Part shown: piece after piece, positions 1 through 13,261 of the stretch
Layout of the letters: each line of letters starts with the position of its first letter
Numbering within the stretch: the first letter of the stretch is position 1
Assembly: GCF_036884655.1 (NCBI RefSeq)
Contig: NC_088349.1
Span: forward strand, 44,956,001-45,020,000
Direction of reading: 5' to 3'
Source: Musa acuminata AAA Group
Taxonomy: Eukaryota; Streptophyta; Magnoliopsida; Zingiberales; Musaceae
DNA length: 64,000 bases
Program-made: the position numbers and the translations under genes
Notes under the pieces: model-generated
The model's input: only the letters and a program-made list of their open reading frames with translations
Database searches by the model: none
What the model was told of the DNA's origin: nothing

Positions 1-586
1 TATTTTGTAGATCTAGTTAATTTGGTTGCAATGCTGTTGATAGTAATAATTAATAAAAGATAAAATAGGTACTCTTGTTTTTAAAAAAATAATCATGTTG
101 ATGAGATAATTTATGGAGTTTTTCTTTTATATTTTTGTTGTGCCATCACAAAGATTTAGCTGGAGATGGTGCAGGCTTTTTCTTTGTCGTTGATGGATAT
201 TATATGGTTGTATGCATGGTCTGATGTATGGCCCGAAATGGTCCGAAGTGAGTGGAATGCTCTTGTTATTAGTGAAATATACTAATCATATATTGTTATT
301 AGTATGTACAATAGCCTAGATAATTTTTCATCCTTATAACCTAAACTTCTTTTTCATTTATGTCTTAGATATACTTTATATTTATCTAAATATACTTTAT
401 ATATGGAGAATTTAGGAGAAAAAGACTCTTAAGGTGAATTTAGGAGAAAAGAACATCGGTACATACTGTTCCACCTATATGTGCACGAGACAACATGCCT
501 TGATTGTATGTAGTATTTTGGTTTACTTCTAAGGTTTCTGCCATTTCTGTTTCCTACAGTCTAATAGTTGATATTTCTTGCTGTAG
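1..586 (+). other. AT-rich sequence upstream of first visible ubinuclein exon
   Basis: This stretch ends in a plausible pyrimidine-rich acceptor (TTGCTGTAG) that feeds the first exon I can recognise. I see no coding exon in it. It is most simply intron sequence of the gene whose 5' half lies outside the window. Confidence 0.5.
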
Positions 587-3550
587 AGAAATATGAGAGT
601 GATGGTTGAATTAGGTCTTTCAGCAAAACAGCAGAAAGCTGATAGATTCCATCAAGTAAAAGGGGCAGTCACTGAGATGATCAGAGCACGTGTTTCTCAG
701 TTGAAGTCCAAGGTATGCTTATCATGTTAATGGAACCATATTTCATTGACTGGTTGACAAGCTAATTGAATCTGGTTTATTTTTAGAACTCCACTTCAGC
801 TATTGCCTTTTCATTTCTTATGATGTCTTTCTGTGACAGTTACCTGAGCTACAAGATGGTTCAGCTGATAATTTTCAGAAAATTAATAATGATGAAAAAA
901 GAGTTTTGAAAGGAAGATATAGTATGGATTCTGCTCTAGAAGACAAGATCTGTGATCTCTATGATCTTTATGTTGAGGTACCAAATGTAACTAATATCTC
1001 AAGGATATTTTGTATCAAGATGAAATCTGGAAACCTATTTTCCAATGGGAAGAGAGGATTTTGGTTGAGGAGAGCATTTTGAGATGATATATTCTGTAGA
1101 ACTGGATCTTCTTAAGGCATTGTTAGAAACAATTGGCTTTTAATTTTGGAGTCTCGTCTTATACTTTATCATTTTCTTTTGCGGATCAGAAGTTAAATGC
1201 TGACAGCCCAATATAGTCTAGACATTTTATGTAGACGTATTAGGTAAATGTCTTTATCTATGTTCTCTGTTTCAGGGAATGAATGAAGACAAAGGCCCTC
1301 AAAGCAGGAAGCTCTATGTAGAGGTAGTGTTACTAGTTCAAGGTTTCTCTTGATTTGATGTTTTATTATACTTTTTGTTTCTTGATATATTTTTAGTAAA
1401 AGTCTACTTTTAGAAACTTTGTAGCTTTCAATAAAATTTGTTTCATATGTTTAAGAATTTTCTGTTTAATCAGAATTTTGATTTTACTGGAAAAGTTTCT
1501 CTTGATACAGATTATCAGTCTCTCTTTGTACTCAGGAGTTTGATTTTCTTCCTGTATGTGCATCTGTTTTCGGTTGGTTACTGTCAATGAGAGCCAGCTA
1601 GTTTATCATTTATTTTGCCTATAGGTCAAATCATCAATTGAAAGTAAAGTTTAATAATGTCATTTTCTTTTTTGGTTATTTTCATCTTTAAGCTACTTTA
1701 TTTTTTATTTTTTTATTTACATGTTTATTCCTACATTCCAGCTTGCAGAACTGTGGCCCAGTGGTTACATGGATGATGTTGGAATTAAAGATGCCATTCA
1801 GAGATCAAAGGAAAGGAAAAGAGCAATTTATAGTCACAATAAGGTCTTGATATCCCTGTTGTATCTATGTGACTTTATGCATCTAGTTCTTTTATTGAGC
1901 TAAACTTTATGTGTTATTTAATTAGCATGTTCTCTGTGTAAGCTTCTTTATATGTAATGATTTGCACATCTCTATCATCTAGATTCTGGATTCCATTTAA
2001 TTTTCAATCTTTGACATTCTTATTTAGTTTTACTAAAATGTTGTCACAGTAAAATCTTAAATGTCAACATTTTTGTCTTGTGTAATTAGCATTTAACACT
2101 AACTCATGCTTTAAATTGTTATGGAAGTTGCGAGTGAGATCATATATCTGAAATTTTGGTCTTGATAAAATTAATGATATTTATGTTTTGAGAATGATAA
2201 ATGTTGTCAGTAATGCCAACTAAAACTTGATTGATCATCTGATAGTCTTGAAACAGCCTGGGCTTCTTTTCACATGGATAATTTCTTCTTTTGGGTTCTA
2301 TCCTTAAAGCCTTGATAAATACTATGGAATATGAAAATTGATATCTTTGGTATTTAGGTCCAGGTATATTGTAAACTTCTGGTTTCTCATTTTGCTTGTG
2401 TATTCCACTTAGTGCTCCCACTAGTGCCGGGCAATTCCATTCCCCGGGAAAGTATTGCATCACTTTCCTGATTCCTTTTGCTTGGAAACAGCAGCATGCA
2501 CTAAATTGAACATATACCTTTTCTTGCTAAATACTGGTCAAAGTAATGGATAATAATCTTTTTGTCGAGCTCTTATAGATGTGATTGTAAGAAGGTGCTA
2601 GCCAATAGAGCTGCCAATCTCATTCTTGACTAGCGATTGTGTGATAAAGATTTTGTTAATTGCTAATGAATTTTACAACTTGTAGATTCCTTTCCATATG
2701 ATTAGTTAATTGTGTAATCTGATACAAGAAATTGGGTTTTTTTTATGGTGTCAAACATATGTACCAAGTTAATCACCAATTTTTTTGAACTAATCTGTGA
2801 ACATTTTTGCTGGGGCACTGCACAATTTTAATCTTATTTTCAGAAGTCACATTTAAAAATGAAAAGTTACAATTGCCAATGTAAAGTTACAAGTAATGAA
2901 AACTCTCTTTCCTAAGCCTGGGATATTATAGTAATTAGCAATGTTATTCTGACATCTAATTTATTTCAGTTCCAGAGGTTTCCAATTTGTTACGAGGATT
3001 GACACAAAGCAGGGTCTCTCTTGTAGCTCTACTTTCGTTGATGCTTATGTTTATCCTGATTTTGTTACAATTGTGGTTTCGATGCTTTGGAATATGCATG
3101 TAATATATCATTCTCATTTACTTTGCTTAGGTTCACAATGAAGAGAGGATCAAGAGGAGAAAGTTGGCTTCCACAGTGCGAGTGGCTGAGACTAATCCAG
3201 CTGCTCAATTACAAGCCAGACAAGAGAAGCCAGTTCCAATCGTTGATTCCACTGCTCAGTTTCTTGCTCCCTTGGAGAAGCTAGGTTGCAATCGAACTGC
3301 TGCTACAACAGGCCGATCAATGGATTGTATCCCACCTACCAATTCTGGACACCATGTATCAAAAAAGCCCAACAAGGTTAGAGCTGTTAAAGTGAGCACA
3401 AACTCTGAGGACACAAGCAAAGCTTCCATGAAGAAATTGAAAAAGTTAGAACCTGAGTTGGCTGAAACTCAGGTTCATTCCCAGAGAGTTCCTATTCAGC
3501 TTGTCACTGAGAAACAAAATTTCCCAAGCTTCTGGATGACACAAGCCTGA
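587..3550 (+). CDS. Ubinuclein-like protein, C-terminal part (5' end outside window)
   Basis: Five exons join in one frame: 587-712, 840-977, 1276-1323, 1742-1843 and 3131-3550, giving about 277 residues up to a TGA stop. All four introns are GT-AG and phase 0; the last, 1844-3130, is 1.3 kb. The exons encode the conserved middle region of plant ubinucleins: a basic helix (AKQQKADRFHQVKGAV), then EDKICDLYDLYVEGMNED and LAELWPSGYMDDVGIKDAI. In animals and Arabidopsis, ubinuclein is the HPC2-like subunit of the HIRA complex, which deposits histone H3.3 independently of replication in the nucleus. The N-terminal HIRA-binding domain would be encoded left of the window. The tail from about 3180 is polar and lysine-rich with no domain I recognise. 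Family assignment is from remembered family features, not a search. Confidence 0.85.
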
Positions 3551-4779
3551 GTCACCAGCGTGAACTGGTGTTGAACTATTAAGTGCTTCAGGTTCTGACG
3601 AGCCAAGCTGATTTGTTGCAGCTTACACTTACAAAAGTAATATGCTAGTTTAGGTTTTAGTTGATTTCTTCTGTTTCTTTATTGTATGACCTTAAATCTG
3701 AATCCTAGTCTTCTTAATCTTTCCCACCAACCAATCCCTTTGTGTATTACAATTTGATCATCTTTTGATAGATGCGCCATCCTTTTCCTCCGTTTAACAG
3801 TTATTCAACAAGTAGCTACCCCTCATAAGCATTTGCTTTCATGAGCTGCAACATGTACATGTTCTTATCTCTCTATGGGAGCTGGTTTTCCTGTGTAACT
3901 GTCAGCAAATTGTCATATCTAACTTAAAAGGGGTCGTGGTGTTGTAATTAAAGTGTTGATATTTGGCATTGCAGTAATGAAAATTCCCTTTAGTTATCTA
4001 CATCCGTTTTATTGTATATCTTAAGTAATGTTTTATTGTATCTACATCCATTTTATTTGTATTTCTTTGTTTTGTAACATTTATTTTGCCAAGTCTCTTT
4101 GTTTTATTCTTTTATTGCCGTAAAAGGTCATGATTTATATAAAATAAAATGAAAGATCATGATTTATTTGGATAATTTTTTTAGTAATTAATAAAAAAAA
4201 TTATATGAGAATAAATAGCAAATGGTCTTTAATTATATATTATTGAAACTCATGAGTCATCTTTATGCATTTAAGAGTAAATTGAGATATGAGTCATTTT
4301 GAAGATCATCATATATTTAAGAGTAATTTGAGGCCAAAAAAAGGTAGTATTTGTGTAAATATATTTTAGTGAAAAATGAGTTTGAACACTTTTGAATTAT
4401 CTACAATAATTAGCTATTTTTGAATTATCTACAATAATTAACTCTTAAGAATGTGCATTTATATATACTTCAATTCATTAGGTAAGGTTTTTTTGGAAGT
4501 AGGTATATCCAAGTTGTTTTCGGAAGAAGAATCATCATTCAAATTTAATTTATTAAATTTAAAATAATTATTAAAATTATTCAATGATTAATAAAAAATA
4601 ACATGAATAGATTATTTAATGATTATTGAAAACTTGATAAGCTTTAGAGATACAGGAGTATTCAAGAAAAATAAATTCATCCGATTTTACATTAAATTTT
4701 TCTAAGACATTCTTGTCATTTAAAATAAAATATTTATAATAGAAAACTTTAAAATATGAGATATTAGGTATGTTATTGT
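3551..4779. other. 3' UTR and AT-rich intergenic DNA
   Basis: The first 400-500 bases probably form the 3' UTR of the ubinuclein-like gene. The rest is AT-rich with no open frame that looks real. A 30-bp tandem duplication (TTTTTGAATTATCTACAATA) sits at about 4382-4440. No gene is supported. Confidence 0.5.
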
Positions 4780-6046
4780 TGTGAGAATCGTAATGACACT
4801 AAGGGGGGGTGTGGTGGGGTGTTCAATTAGTGTTATAGTAATTTTATACGATTTTAAGGTTAGATCGATAAATCTGTATCAGAAATACATTTAATCAAAA
4901 GTGCAAGTGAGGGTAGTGAGTGAAGTAAATCAATAAGCAATATTTATAGTGGTTTGGTCTTTCCGACCTATGTCCACTCCCGATCCATTTCCTTCGAGGC
5001 CACTGATTTTCACTATCGATATTCTTTCCAACGGTTGAAGATCAACTATCATTGTTACAACTTTTTTGCTTTTAATTGGTTTAGAAGAGAACATTCACAC
5101 TCTCTTTTTTACAAGATCTCTCACCTCCTAAAACTTAGAATATCTCTAAACTCAAGAAGGAGAAAGAGATTCAAACACTTCTCAAAGAGAGAGTTTAAAA
5201 CAATACTTTTGTACTAAAAAATTTATGCTCCATTAAGTAAGCATGAATGAGGTATTTATAGACTCCAAAAGACTTCAAGAATAAAGCAAAAATTTAAATC
5301 CTTAAAATTTTGAGGTATTGGTGGTACTACCATCGGCACCGGGTAGTACTACCACTGTAACGGGGCCACAAATCAACGCTCTCATGGTACTATCACTAGC
5401 CTATGTGATATTATCATCGCCCTGGGTGGTACTACCATCGCCCTGGGTGGTACTATCATCGAAATCGTTGAAAAAGCACAAATAATACTTTTTGACTGAC
5501 TTATGTAGTACTACCACTTAGGCCTGGCGGTACCACTGCCCAAGCTTACTTTAGGTCACCAATTTAGTTTTCTAACAGGCCCAATTCGATCTTGGTTCAA
5601 GCCCAATGGGTTCCTCGATAAGTTGGTATGGTTTCGACCCAATACCAACTCAATTTGAGCCAAAAAGACATTGATCAAGACTTTAACAATTCAACTATAT
5701 ATCTGACACAATTATAAAGCTTTCAACACATTGTATGCCATTCCGGCATGTCATCCGATCTTTAGTACTTCGTCCAAACCTTTGGCACATCATCATTTCC
5801 TTCGGTATATCGCCTGATCTATTGGCATATCGAATTTCCCATGACATTTGACCTTTTAGTGCAATACCCGATCCTTCTAGCACGATGCTCGAACTAATAG
5901 CATGAAGTCCAATCTTTGGCACATCAACCAATCCTTTGACTTGACATCCAATTTCTAACATGACACTTTTCTCGGCACAAATGTCTAATTCTCTTACTTT
6001 GATAATTTACTCTTTGATGGTTCGGGCCCAAAAGTATATATTAAGC
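4780..6046 (-). repeat. Left (3') LTR of minus-strand Sirevirus-like remnant
   Basis: It aligns by eye with 8413-9679. Shared blocks include the TAATGACACTAAG start, GGTGGTACTACCA-type palindromes at about 5320-5550, and the GGCATGTCATCCG block near 5745. The inner end is truncated: at about 6046 the sequence passes directly into integrase code, so the expected LTR terminus and the polypurine tract are missing. Confidence 0.65.
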
Positions 6047-8405
6047 ATAGTCCTTGTCATCTCTTGTAAATTCCTATTCTTTCTCTCAACGACTCTATTT
6101 CGTTATAGATTTCTTGGAGTGAAAAAATTATGGTCATATTTATTCAAATTATAAAATTATTAAAAAAAATAATTTTTAAATTCACCACTATGAATAGAAG
6201 AAATCTTAAAATATTTTTTATTTTAAACTTGTTTATAAAATTTGATAAAATATTTGAAATAATCATTTTTATGTACCGAGAAGTATGTTCAAGTATATCA
6301 ATAATCACAAAAGTATATTTGCTACTTCATAGACTTGTGATATCAATAGGTCCAAATAAATCAATTAGTTGTAATGGTTTAGAGATACTTCATTTTTGGG
6401 TTTGAAGCTACTCCTTATATATATATTCCTAGTTGGCATGAATCATAAATTTTATCTTTGATAAATTTAATTTTAAACATTTCTCTTACAAGGTTTTTTA
6501 GTTTCAATTTATGAAATTAATTTCATTAACATGTCTGAGTCTCCTATGCCCAAGCCATGCATCGTCATTTCATCATTTAAAATTAAAAAATAAGTTTCAT
6601 TACAAAAATCATCCAGATCAATAGTATAAACATTATCACTTGTTAAAACTATCATATATTTATTCTTATTTGGTATTTACATGATGTAAGCATGAAATTC
6701 AAATTTAACATTATATCTCTCATCACAAAGTTGGCTATTGCTTATTATTAAGTTATATTTCAAACCATCTACCAAAAATATGTTTTTAATTAAAAGATTT
6801 AATTTGTTACTAATATTTCTAATACCAATGACTTTTTCTTTATTATTGTCTCCGTAGCTAACATATTCTTCACCTCAACTAATGAGCTTTGAGAAGTTTG
6901 TGGGATCTCTAATTATGTGCCTTCAGCATCTACTATCAATATATCATATTTTGCTCTTAGCTCTTGTTTGGAGACATACGTTCAACAATGAGAGTTTGTT
7001 TTAGGTATTCATTTAACTTTGTTTCTTTTATGATTAGATTTATTTTTGGCTTTAAATTATTTATGGTTTCTTTAGCAACCCAAAATAATTTGGGATGATT
7101 ATATTTCTTAAGAGAGCATGTGTAAGTATAATGATCAAACTTTTCATAAAAGTTACATTTAACTTTAGGAGAAATATGTAGTGTAGGTCATTATGTAAAT
7201 TTAGTAGCTTTTGATGTGTGCTATGACTTGTGAAATCAGTACATTCTTTTCTAAATACACATCCTTGTTTAGTAAGAATTATATCAAGTGAGTTATATCC
7301 AATTTTAAAATTCTTTAATGTTTGTCATAAAAATATGTTTTCCTTTTAAAATGATTCTATTAGATCGTTACTATTTTAATTTTTCAAAATTACTCCTTTT
7401 AAAATATGCATCCTTTTAAAATGACTCCTTTAAGCAATATTTTAATTTTTCATTCATGACAAGTCATTCTTTATATTTTTCAAAGCTTGCAATTCTAGTG
7501 GTTTTTGAATTAACTTACTTTTAAGTTCAAGATTAGATAATTCTAAATTTTCACATTTAGTATAAGAAGCACAAGATATTGACATATAATTATCATATTT
7601 ATTTTTTAATATATCAAATTCATTAGCGAGTGAGACATGATCACTTTTTAATAAACTATATTTTTTACTAATCTTTTTAAGTTTATCATATAATAATGAA
7701 ATGCCTTACGTAATTCATCATAGGATCTAAAAGTTTTGAGAGAGCTAAATACCTTATTGTTGAAAGTCATTAAGGCATAATTTACCACTTCTTCTTCATC
7801 ATGTGCTTTATATGTAATTTCATATATAATTAAAGATCCTATAAATTGTTCAAGAGGAAAATTATTCAATTCTTTAGCATCTTGGATTGTCATTATCTTT
7901 GGATTCCAAGATTTTGAAAGAGACTTTAAAATCATACTCACCCATTCAAGATTAGTATAGTTTTTATTAAGAGCTTTTAATCTGTTGATAACATCTATAA
8001 AATGGGTTTAACGTTACTAATAGATTCACTTAGCTTTATTTTAAATAACTCAATACTATAAATAAGAAGATTGATTTTAGATTCTTTTACTCTATTGTTC
8101 GTTCATATGTGACTTCAAGGATATGTCATGTAGCATATGCAGGTCACAAGTAGAAACTCGATTAAATTTATTTTTATCTAAAACATAAAATAAAATACTC
8201 ATAGCTTTAGTATTTAAAGAAAATCAAACTTGACAATATTTCATAAATCAAAATCCATAGAAAATAAGAAAAATCCTTATTTGTATTTTCCTAATCCCTC
8301 TCATTGAATATGGGAGGACATGTGATGAAGTGTCCCTCTTAATTGCTTAAAAATATCATTTATTTTTTCTTAAGTATTAAACCAAATGACAGAATCTTAC
8401 TTTTA
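6047..8405 (-). pseudogene. Broken gag-integrase region of minus-strand Sirevirus-like element
   Basis: Read on the minus strand from right to left, fragments appear in normal copia order. The gag has the motif SWNPKIMTIQDAKELNNF (7648-7941). A zinc-knuckle-like stretch at about 7030-7150 keeps one cysteine plus His and Cys and is followed by a WVAKE-type box. A GAG-pre-integrase box lies near 6460-6600 (DDAWLGHRRL). The integrase core lies at 6047-6410, with an IDLFGP-like motif and, at its end, a degenerate NRVVERKNR box. Numerous stops and frameshifts show it is dead. The reverse transcriptase has been deleted together with part of the 3' LTR. Confidence 0.7.
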
Positions 8406-8412
8406 TACCAAT

Positions 8413-9679
8413 TGTTAGGATTTTAATGACACTAAGATGGGGGTAAATTAGTACAATAATATTTTTAACCGATTTTTAAACTTAATCATTAAATCAACAC
8501 ATTTTAAAATTTTGATTGATTAAGTTAAAGTTGTAAGTAAATAAAATACAAGAAAGGGCAAGTAAAGAAAGACAAACCAATAGGCTATTGGCTTTCACTA
8601 TCGATCTTCGTTCCAATGGATAAAGATTGACTATCCTTATTATAACTTTCTTCTTTTTCAAAATAACCTTCATGCTCTCTTTTTACATAAGATCTCTCAC
8701 CTCCTACAATTTAGAACTATAACCAAATCAAGAGGAGAAGGAAACTTAAACTATGCTCAAAATGAGAGTTTACAATACTTTTATTTCTTAAAAATAGATT
8801 CTCCATCAATCTAAGCCTAAGTGGGGTATGTATAGGCCCCAAAAGGCTTTAAGAATGGAGTTAAAAATTTAAATCTTTAAAATTTTTCGGGATACTAGCG
8901 ATATTTTCGCTAGCACTAGGTGGTGCCACCACTATAACCAGGTGGCTCTTGTGGTACTATTGATGGCCTAGGTGGTATTACTATCGAACTAGGTGGTACT
9001 ACCATTGGTATAGGTAGTACCACAACGTCAAAAAAGCATAAATAGTGATTTTCAGTTGGCTCAAGTGGTATTATGACTTGAGCTTGGTGGTACCACTACC
9101 TAGGCCCAGTTTAGGTCAACGATTTGACCTTTTAATAAGCCCAATTTAGAGCTAGTTCAAGCCCAATGCTTCCTTGACAAGTTGCATGGTTTTGACCCAA
9201 TACCAATTCAAATTGACTCATAATGACCTCAATCAAGACTTTCACATATCAACCATACATATGACATATTAACAAAACTTTCGGCACATTGTATGCTATT
9301 CCAGCATGTCATCCGTTCATCTAGAATTTCATTGAACCTTTGACATATCATTCTTTTCTTCGGCATATCACCCATTCCATTGACATGTTGACTTTCTAAC
9401 GACATACAATCTTCTAGCATATTATTTGATCCTTCCGGCATGATACCCAAACCTATAGCACAAAGTCAAATCTTTGATACGCCAATCAATCCTTTGGCTC
9501 AACGTCTAATTTTTGGCACGATAATTTTTCAACATAATATCTGACTCTCTTTCTCGATAGTTAGCCCTTTAGTGATCCAAGTCCGTGATCGAAATATTTT
9601 CGACATCACTTATCTCAAAAATATATTTAGTCCAATAAACTTATTAATAAGTTTCATCATCAAAATCTAAAATTCAACA
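8413..9679 (-). repeat. Right (5') LTR of minus-strand Sirevirus-like remnant
   Basis: It is a 1267-bp block with TG...CA-type ends (TGTTAGGA...TTCAACA on the + strand). It contains a degenerate cluster of GGTGGTACTACC-like palindromes at about 8920-9090. Immediately beyond it the sequence becomes Ty3 reverse-transcriptase code, so this end is a clean junction. Confidence 0.65.
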
Positions 9680-9689
9680 TATACAACTT

Positions 9690-9978
9690 ATCAACTTCCT
9701 TGGGAATAATGCCGAGATATTTGCCTAGTCATTGAGGGACATGCTAGGCAATGATTCCGATGTCGCCCAACATCGCTTGAACATCTCCAGCAAGGCTTGA
9801 CCTATGAAGTAGAGGCATCATAGGTTCGCTTTTGAGCACCAATATGCAATTAGTGATGAGGTTAACAAGCTTTTGGGAGTGAGATTCATTACTAAATTTT
9901 AGTACCCTAAGTAGCTTTCTAATGTTATATTAGTCAAGAAATCTAATGGAAACTAGAGAATATACGTTGATTATATTG
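9690..9978 (+). pseudogene. Ty3 reverse transcriptase remnant, part 1
   Basis: In one frame with several stops the + strand reads NAEIFA, then AISDEVNKLL, then NVILVKKSNG and YVDYI. These match the N-terminal part of plant Ty3 (Tat/Retand-like) reverse transcriptases. The frame is interrupted after YVDYI by the Sirevirus-like element starting at 9979. It resumes in frame at 33120 with DLNKTYPKD. Most stops replace tryptophan, glutamine or arginine codons expected in the family (TGG, CAG or CGA changed to TAG or TGA). Confidence 0.75.
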
Positions 9979-10664
9979 TGTTGAATCTCAGATTTTAATG
10001 ATGAAGTCAATTGTAATTTGTTTGATCTAATCTATATGTTTAAAAAAGTGTGTAGGATTAACTACAATGACACTAAGTTATAAAGCAGGTGCCGTGCTAG
10101 AGTCAAAATCGAGATCTCATTAGGAGTTCGAGAGTTCGACGAAAGTCCGGATGTTCGTCAGAAGTTCTGCGAGAACCAACCGAGAAGTCCAGGAGCTTAC
10201 TATAGAAGCTCGTCAGAACTCGCCAAGAAGATTTTCACAAAGTCTAGGAGCTTGCCGGGAGTCCGTCGGAGCATTGCTAAGAGTTCGTCGGAAGTACGCC
10301 GAAAGCTCACCGAAAGAGTAATTGATGCACCGGAATATGAAGTGCAGTAATCATATCTTAATTATCGTAGTTAGAGCATAAATTAAGTTAGGATTGGGAG
10401 GTAATTCTACTAACTTAATTTGGGGCCAACTAGGCCCTAAGTTGGGCTGGTTTGGGCCAGATTCAAGGCCCAACCAAGACCTTGAATTCTCGACTAGTGG
10501 TGGCACTACTTGGGAGACTCAGTCTCCTAGGAATTCTGGGTGATGGTATTGCCCCTATCAGGCGGTGGCACCGTCGAAAGTTATTGCTACCAGCGGTGGT
10601 ATCGCCCCTATCAAGCGGTGGTACCGCCAGAGCTCAGTCTCCGAGCTTTGTCAGACGGTGGTAC
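9979..10664 (+). repeat. 5' LTR of Sirevirus-like element, left segment
   Basis: It starts TGTTGAATCTCAGATTTTAA. The second half matches 32040-32290 of the 3' LTR closely and contains palindromes such as GGCGGTGGTACCGCC. It is interrupted inside a GGTAC palindrome by the copia insertion and continues at 28135. Confidence 0.85.
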
Positions 10665-10760
10665 TGTTAGTCATAGGTGCCCAGCAAACCAATCACATGA
10701 GTGATGACACGTGTGACTTGATACAGAATCTTTTTTGCTTATTATATTTTGGCATATATC

Positions 10761-10872
<112 letters not shown>

Positions 10873-11855
10873 GTAATGGGAATCGGATCGTGATGAGATC
10901 ACGATAATGAGATCGATTCACCTTTAAACACAGATCCTAAATAATCCCGGTCATAGGTTACTCGAGAGGGATATATTGATAACCGGACCGACTGGTATGT
11001 TGTATACCCATCTATATGATGGATGCAACTGGTCTCATAGCTGCTCGTGTGGGGACACTGGGGATACAGTACAGGTGCTCATTGAAGAATGAGTTCACTG
11101 ATTGATCCGCTTATGGAATGCTGGATGATTGATGATTTCTTATTGTCAGACAGTGATTCCATAGTCCTAGTGGTGTATCTGGTCCTTAGACTTGAGACAC
11201 CAAGGATGTCCTATATGAGTGCTCCACTCTTTGATATCAGACTTATAGGTTTGGCTGTACCAGATCTAGTACAACTGGTCATTGGGAGTGGTAGTCGACC
11301 TTACGAGGGCTATTGAATGTCGATAGAGGATCATCCACTCTCGGCGTCATGAGAGGAATATCCCATGTGTTCTTGCTCAGACAAATCCCTGACTAGGGTC
11401 ATTCGGGTTGAGAGAAAAAGAGTTCTCTGGGAGAATCCGATTAGAGCGAGACTCGAGTAGAAACCGTATGGGTCTGACAGCACCATGCTCGATATACGAT
11501 CTCTGGGATATTCGATGGATAAGGGACTATAGGTACACGGTAATTGAGGATAGACAGGTTGAATGGATTGGATTCCCCTATATCATCTGGGGACTACTAC
11601 GTAGTGGCCTAGTACGTCCGTAGTCGATGAGTCAAGTGAATTATTACAGAGATAATAATTCACTGAGTTAGAAGAAGTTCTGACAGGTATGACTCACGGC
11701 CAGCTCGATATTGGGCCTAGAGAGTCACACACATATGGTAGGCATTGTAATGAGTAGAGGTTCAGATATGAGATATCCGACGGAGCCCTTGTCTTATTGG
11801 ATGCAGATCCAATACCCACTAGGGGAGGACCCATTAGGGTTTGATAGGGGACCTC

Positions 11856-11863
11856 TATAAATA
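11856..11863 (+). promoter_or_regulatory. Probable LTR TATA box
   Basis: TATAAATA lies about 1.19 kb into the LTR and is conserved at the same place in every copy of this family in the window (27769, and reversed at 18255, 25580 and 55768). It would mark the U3/R boundary of the retrotransposon promoter. Confidence 0.6.
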
Positions 11864-12217
11864 GGAGGGATTCAGAGCCTCATAGGCTAGAGCCTTTGCT
11901 TGCCTCTCCTATTCTCCTCCCCCTCTCCACCTCAAAGTAAGCCTGGAGATTTGAGGAGCGTCGTTGCAACCCTGCTGTGTAGATCACCGTTAGAGAGGAG
12001 GACGCTTAACCTCCTTTACCCTCTCCCAAAGATCTGCAAGGAAACAGGGATATACGATCTCCCTAGGTAACACAATCTACTCTATACGCAGTTTTAAGTT
12101 TCGCGGATTTTGCGCACCAATCTTCTTACGACGATGAACATCTCTTTGGAAATCGGGGATTTTGTTTTCTTGTTCTTCCGCTGTGCATATGATGTTGCCC
12201 TCAAAATTTTCCAACAG

Positions 12218-12230
12218 TGGTATCAGAGCC
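12218..12230 (+). other. Primer-binding site (tRNA-iMet type)
   Basis: TGGTATCAGAGCC lies one base after the LTR end. This is complementary to the 3' end of plant initiator methionine tRNA, the usual primer of copia elements. Confidence 0.9.
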
Positions 12231-13261
12231 AGGTTGTTCGTGCGAATGATTAGTTTTGAACTGCGTGTGCTGTGTTTAGGAAAAACTTTTTATGTCGAAA
12301 TCGTTGATGCAATAGCGAGAAATGATAGCAATAGTTGCTACCCTCGATCTACATGCATGCAGCGTAGCCATAGGTAGGCAGCATAGGGGCTGCGTCTGCA
12401 GCAACCGGCCGGCGGCCTGCTTGTAGCGGGCATGCGTCCGGCGGGGCTGGCAGCCCACGGGCAGAGGTGCATGCGGTCACTTCTCCCGCGGGGTGACGCG
12501 TCGTAGGGCAGCGGCACATGCCGTCGCTGCTCCCGTGGGAGCTGCGCCGCCCGTAGGGGCGCCCGCCCGGCGAGGCAGCACGGCCTGCGGGCGCTACCTC
12601 GCGGGTAGAACCTCCCACGGAGAAGCGACCGCCTCACCCGTAGATCGAGGGTAGCAACTATTGCTGTCCTACAGGGGCGGCGGTGACAACAGCAAAGGGG
12701 AGTAGGGTATTAGGGTTTTCTAGGCAAAAAGATAGTTTTGCCCTTCGGAATATGAGAAATTCCAATTTCTATCTTTTGTCCAAATTATAAAAATACCCCT
12801 ATGAATTCAGAAATTTCTTATATGTCCCTGATTTCATAAAATACTAATTAATTAAAAAGTTTAGTTGATTATTATTTTTTATCATTATCTAGTAGTCCTA
12901 CATGATGATGATTATTTATACATGTGATGTATGATGTGTGGACGGATGATCATGGACTGTGTGATGTGTATATTTGTGATTATTATTGTTAAGGTCTGCG
13001 AGCCTCCATTATATTTCTCGTTTATTGTCGGGTCTGCGTGCCTATGATTGGTCGAGTCCCTCGAGGTTATACTAAGACGCTGATTGGATCCTGATCCCCA
13101 CTAGAAGTCTATCGAAGACTTTCATTTCATGTGTTGAGGGTGTCGCGTGACTCGTTAGTAAAATAGTGGGAGCATATTAAGATAGAAGTCCATATCTTGA
13201 TAGTTTATTTCTTGCAAAATTTGCATGTTATTCATTTTTGCTACATCTTTATTTTTAGAAA
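12231..13261 (+). other. Untranslated leader of plus-strand Angela-like element
   Basis: About 1.03 kb between primer site and gag. It includes a very GC-rich block at 12380-12660 and one copy of the reversed CTCGAGGGACTCGACCA motif near 13055. It is about half the length of the leader in the younger copy, which has extra tandem repeats in both blocks. Confidence 0.75.

Larger units (their letters stand above)
4780..9679 (-). mobile_element. Decayed Sirevirus-like copia element, minus strand, internally deleted
   Basis: Two similar blocks (4780-6046 and 8413-9679) read as reverse-complemented LTRs. The right one starts TGTTAGGA and ends TTCAACA, and both share the GACACTAAG motif near the start. 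Between them the minus strand carries gag, a zinc knuckle, a GAG-pre-integrase box and the integrase core, all broken by stops. Reverse transcriptase and RNase H are missing. The primer-binding site just left of the right LTR is degraded (ATACCAA). I found no matching 5-bp target-site duplication. Lineage is inferred from the gag style, which matches the element at 9979-33114. Confidence 0.75.

Noticed and set aside
2140..2463. 107-codon minus-strand frame in the ubinuclein intron
   Set aside because: No recognisable motif, no splice or promoter support, and it lies within a confident intron of the opposite strand.
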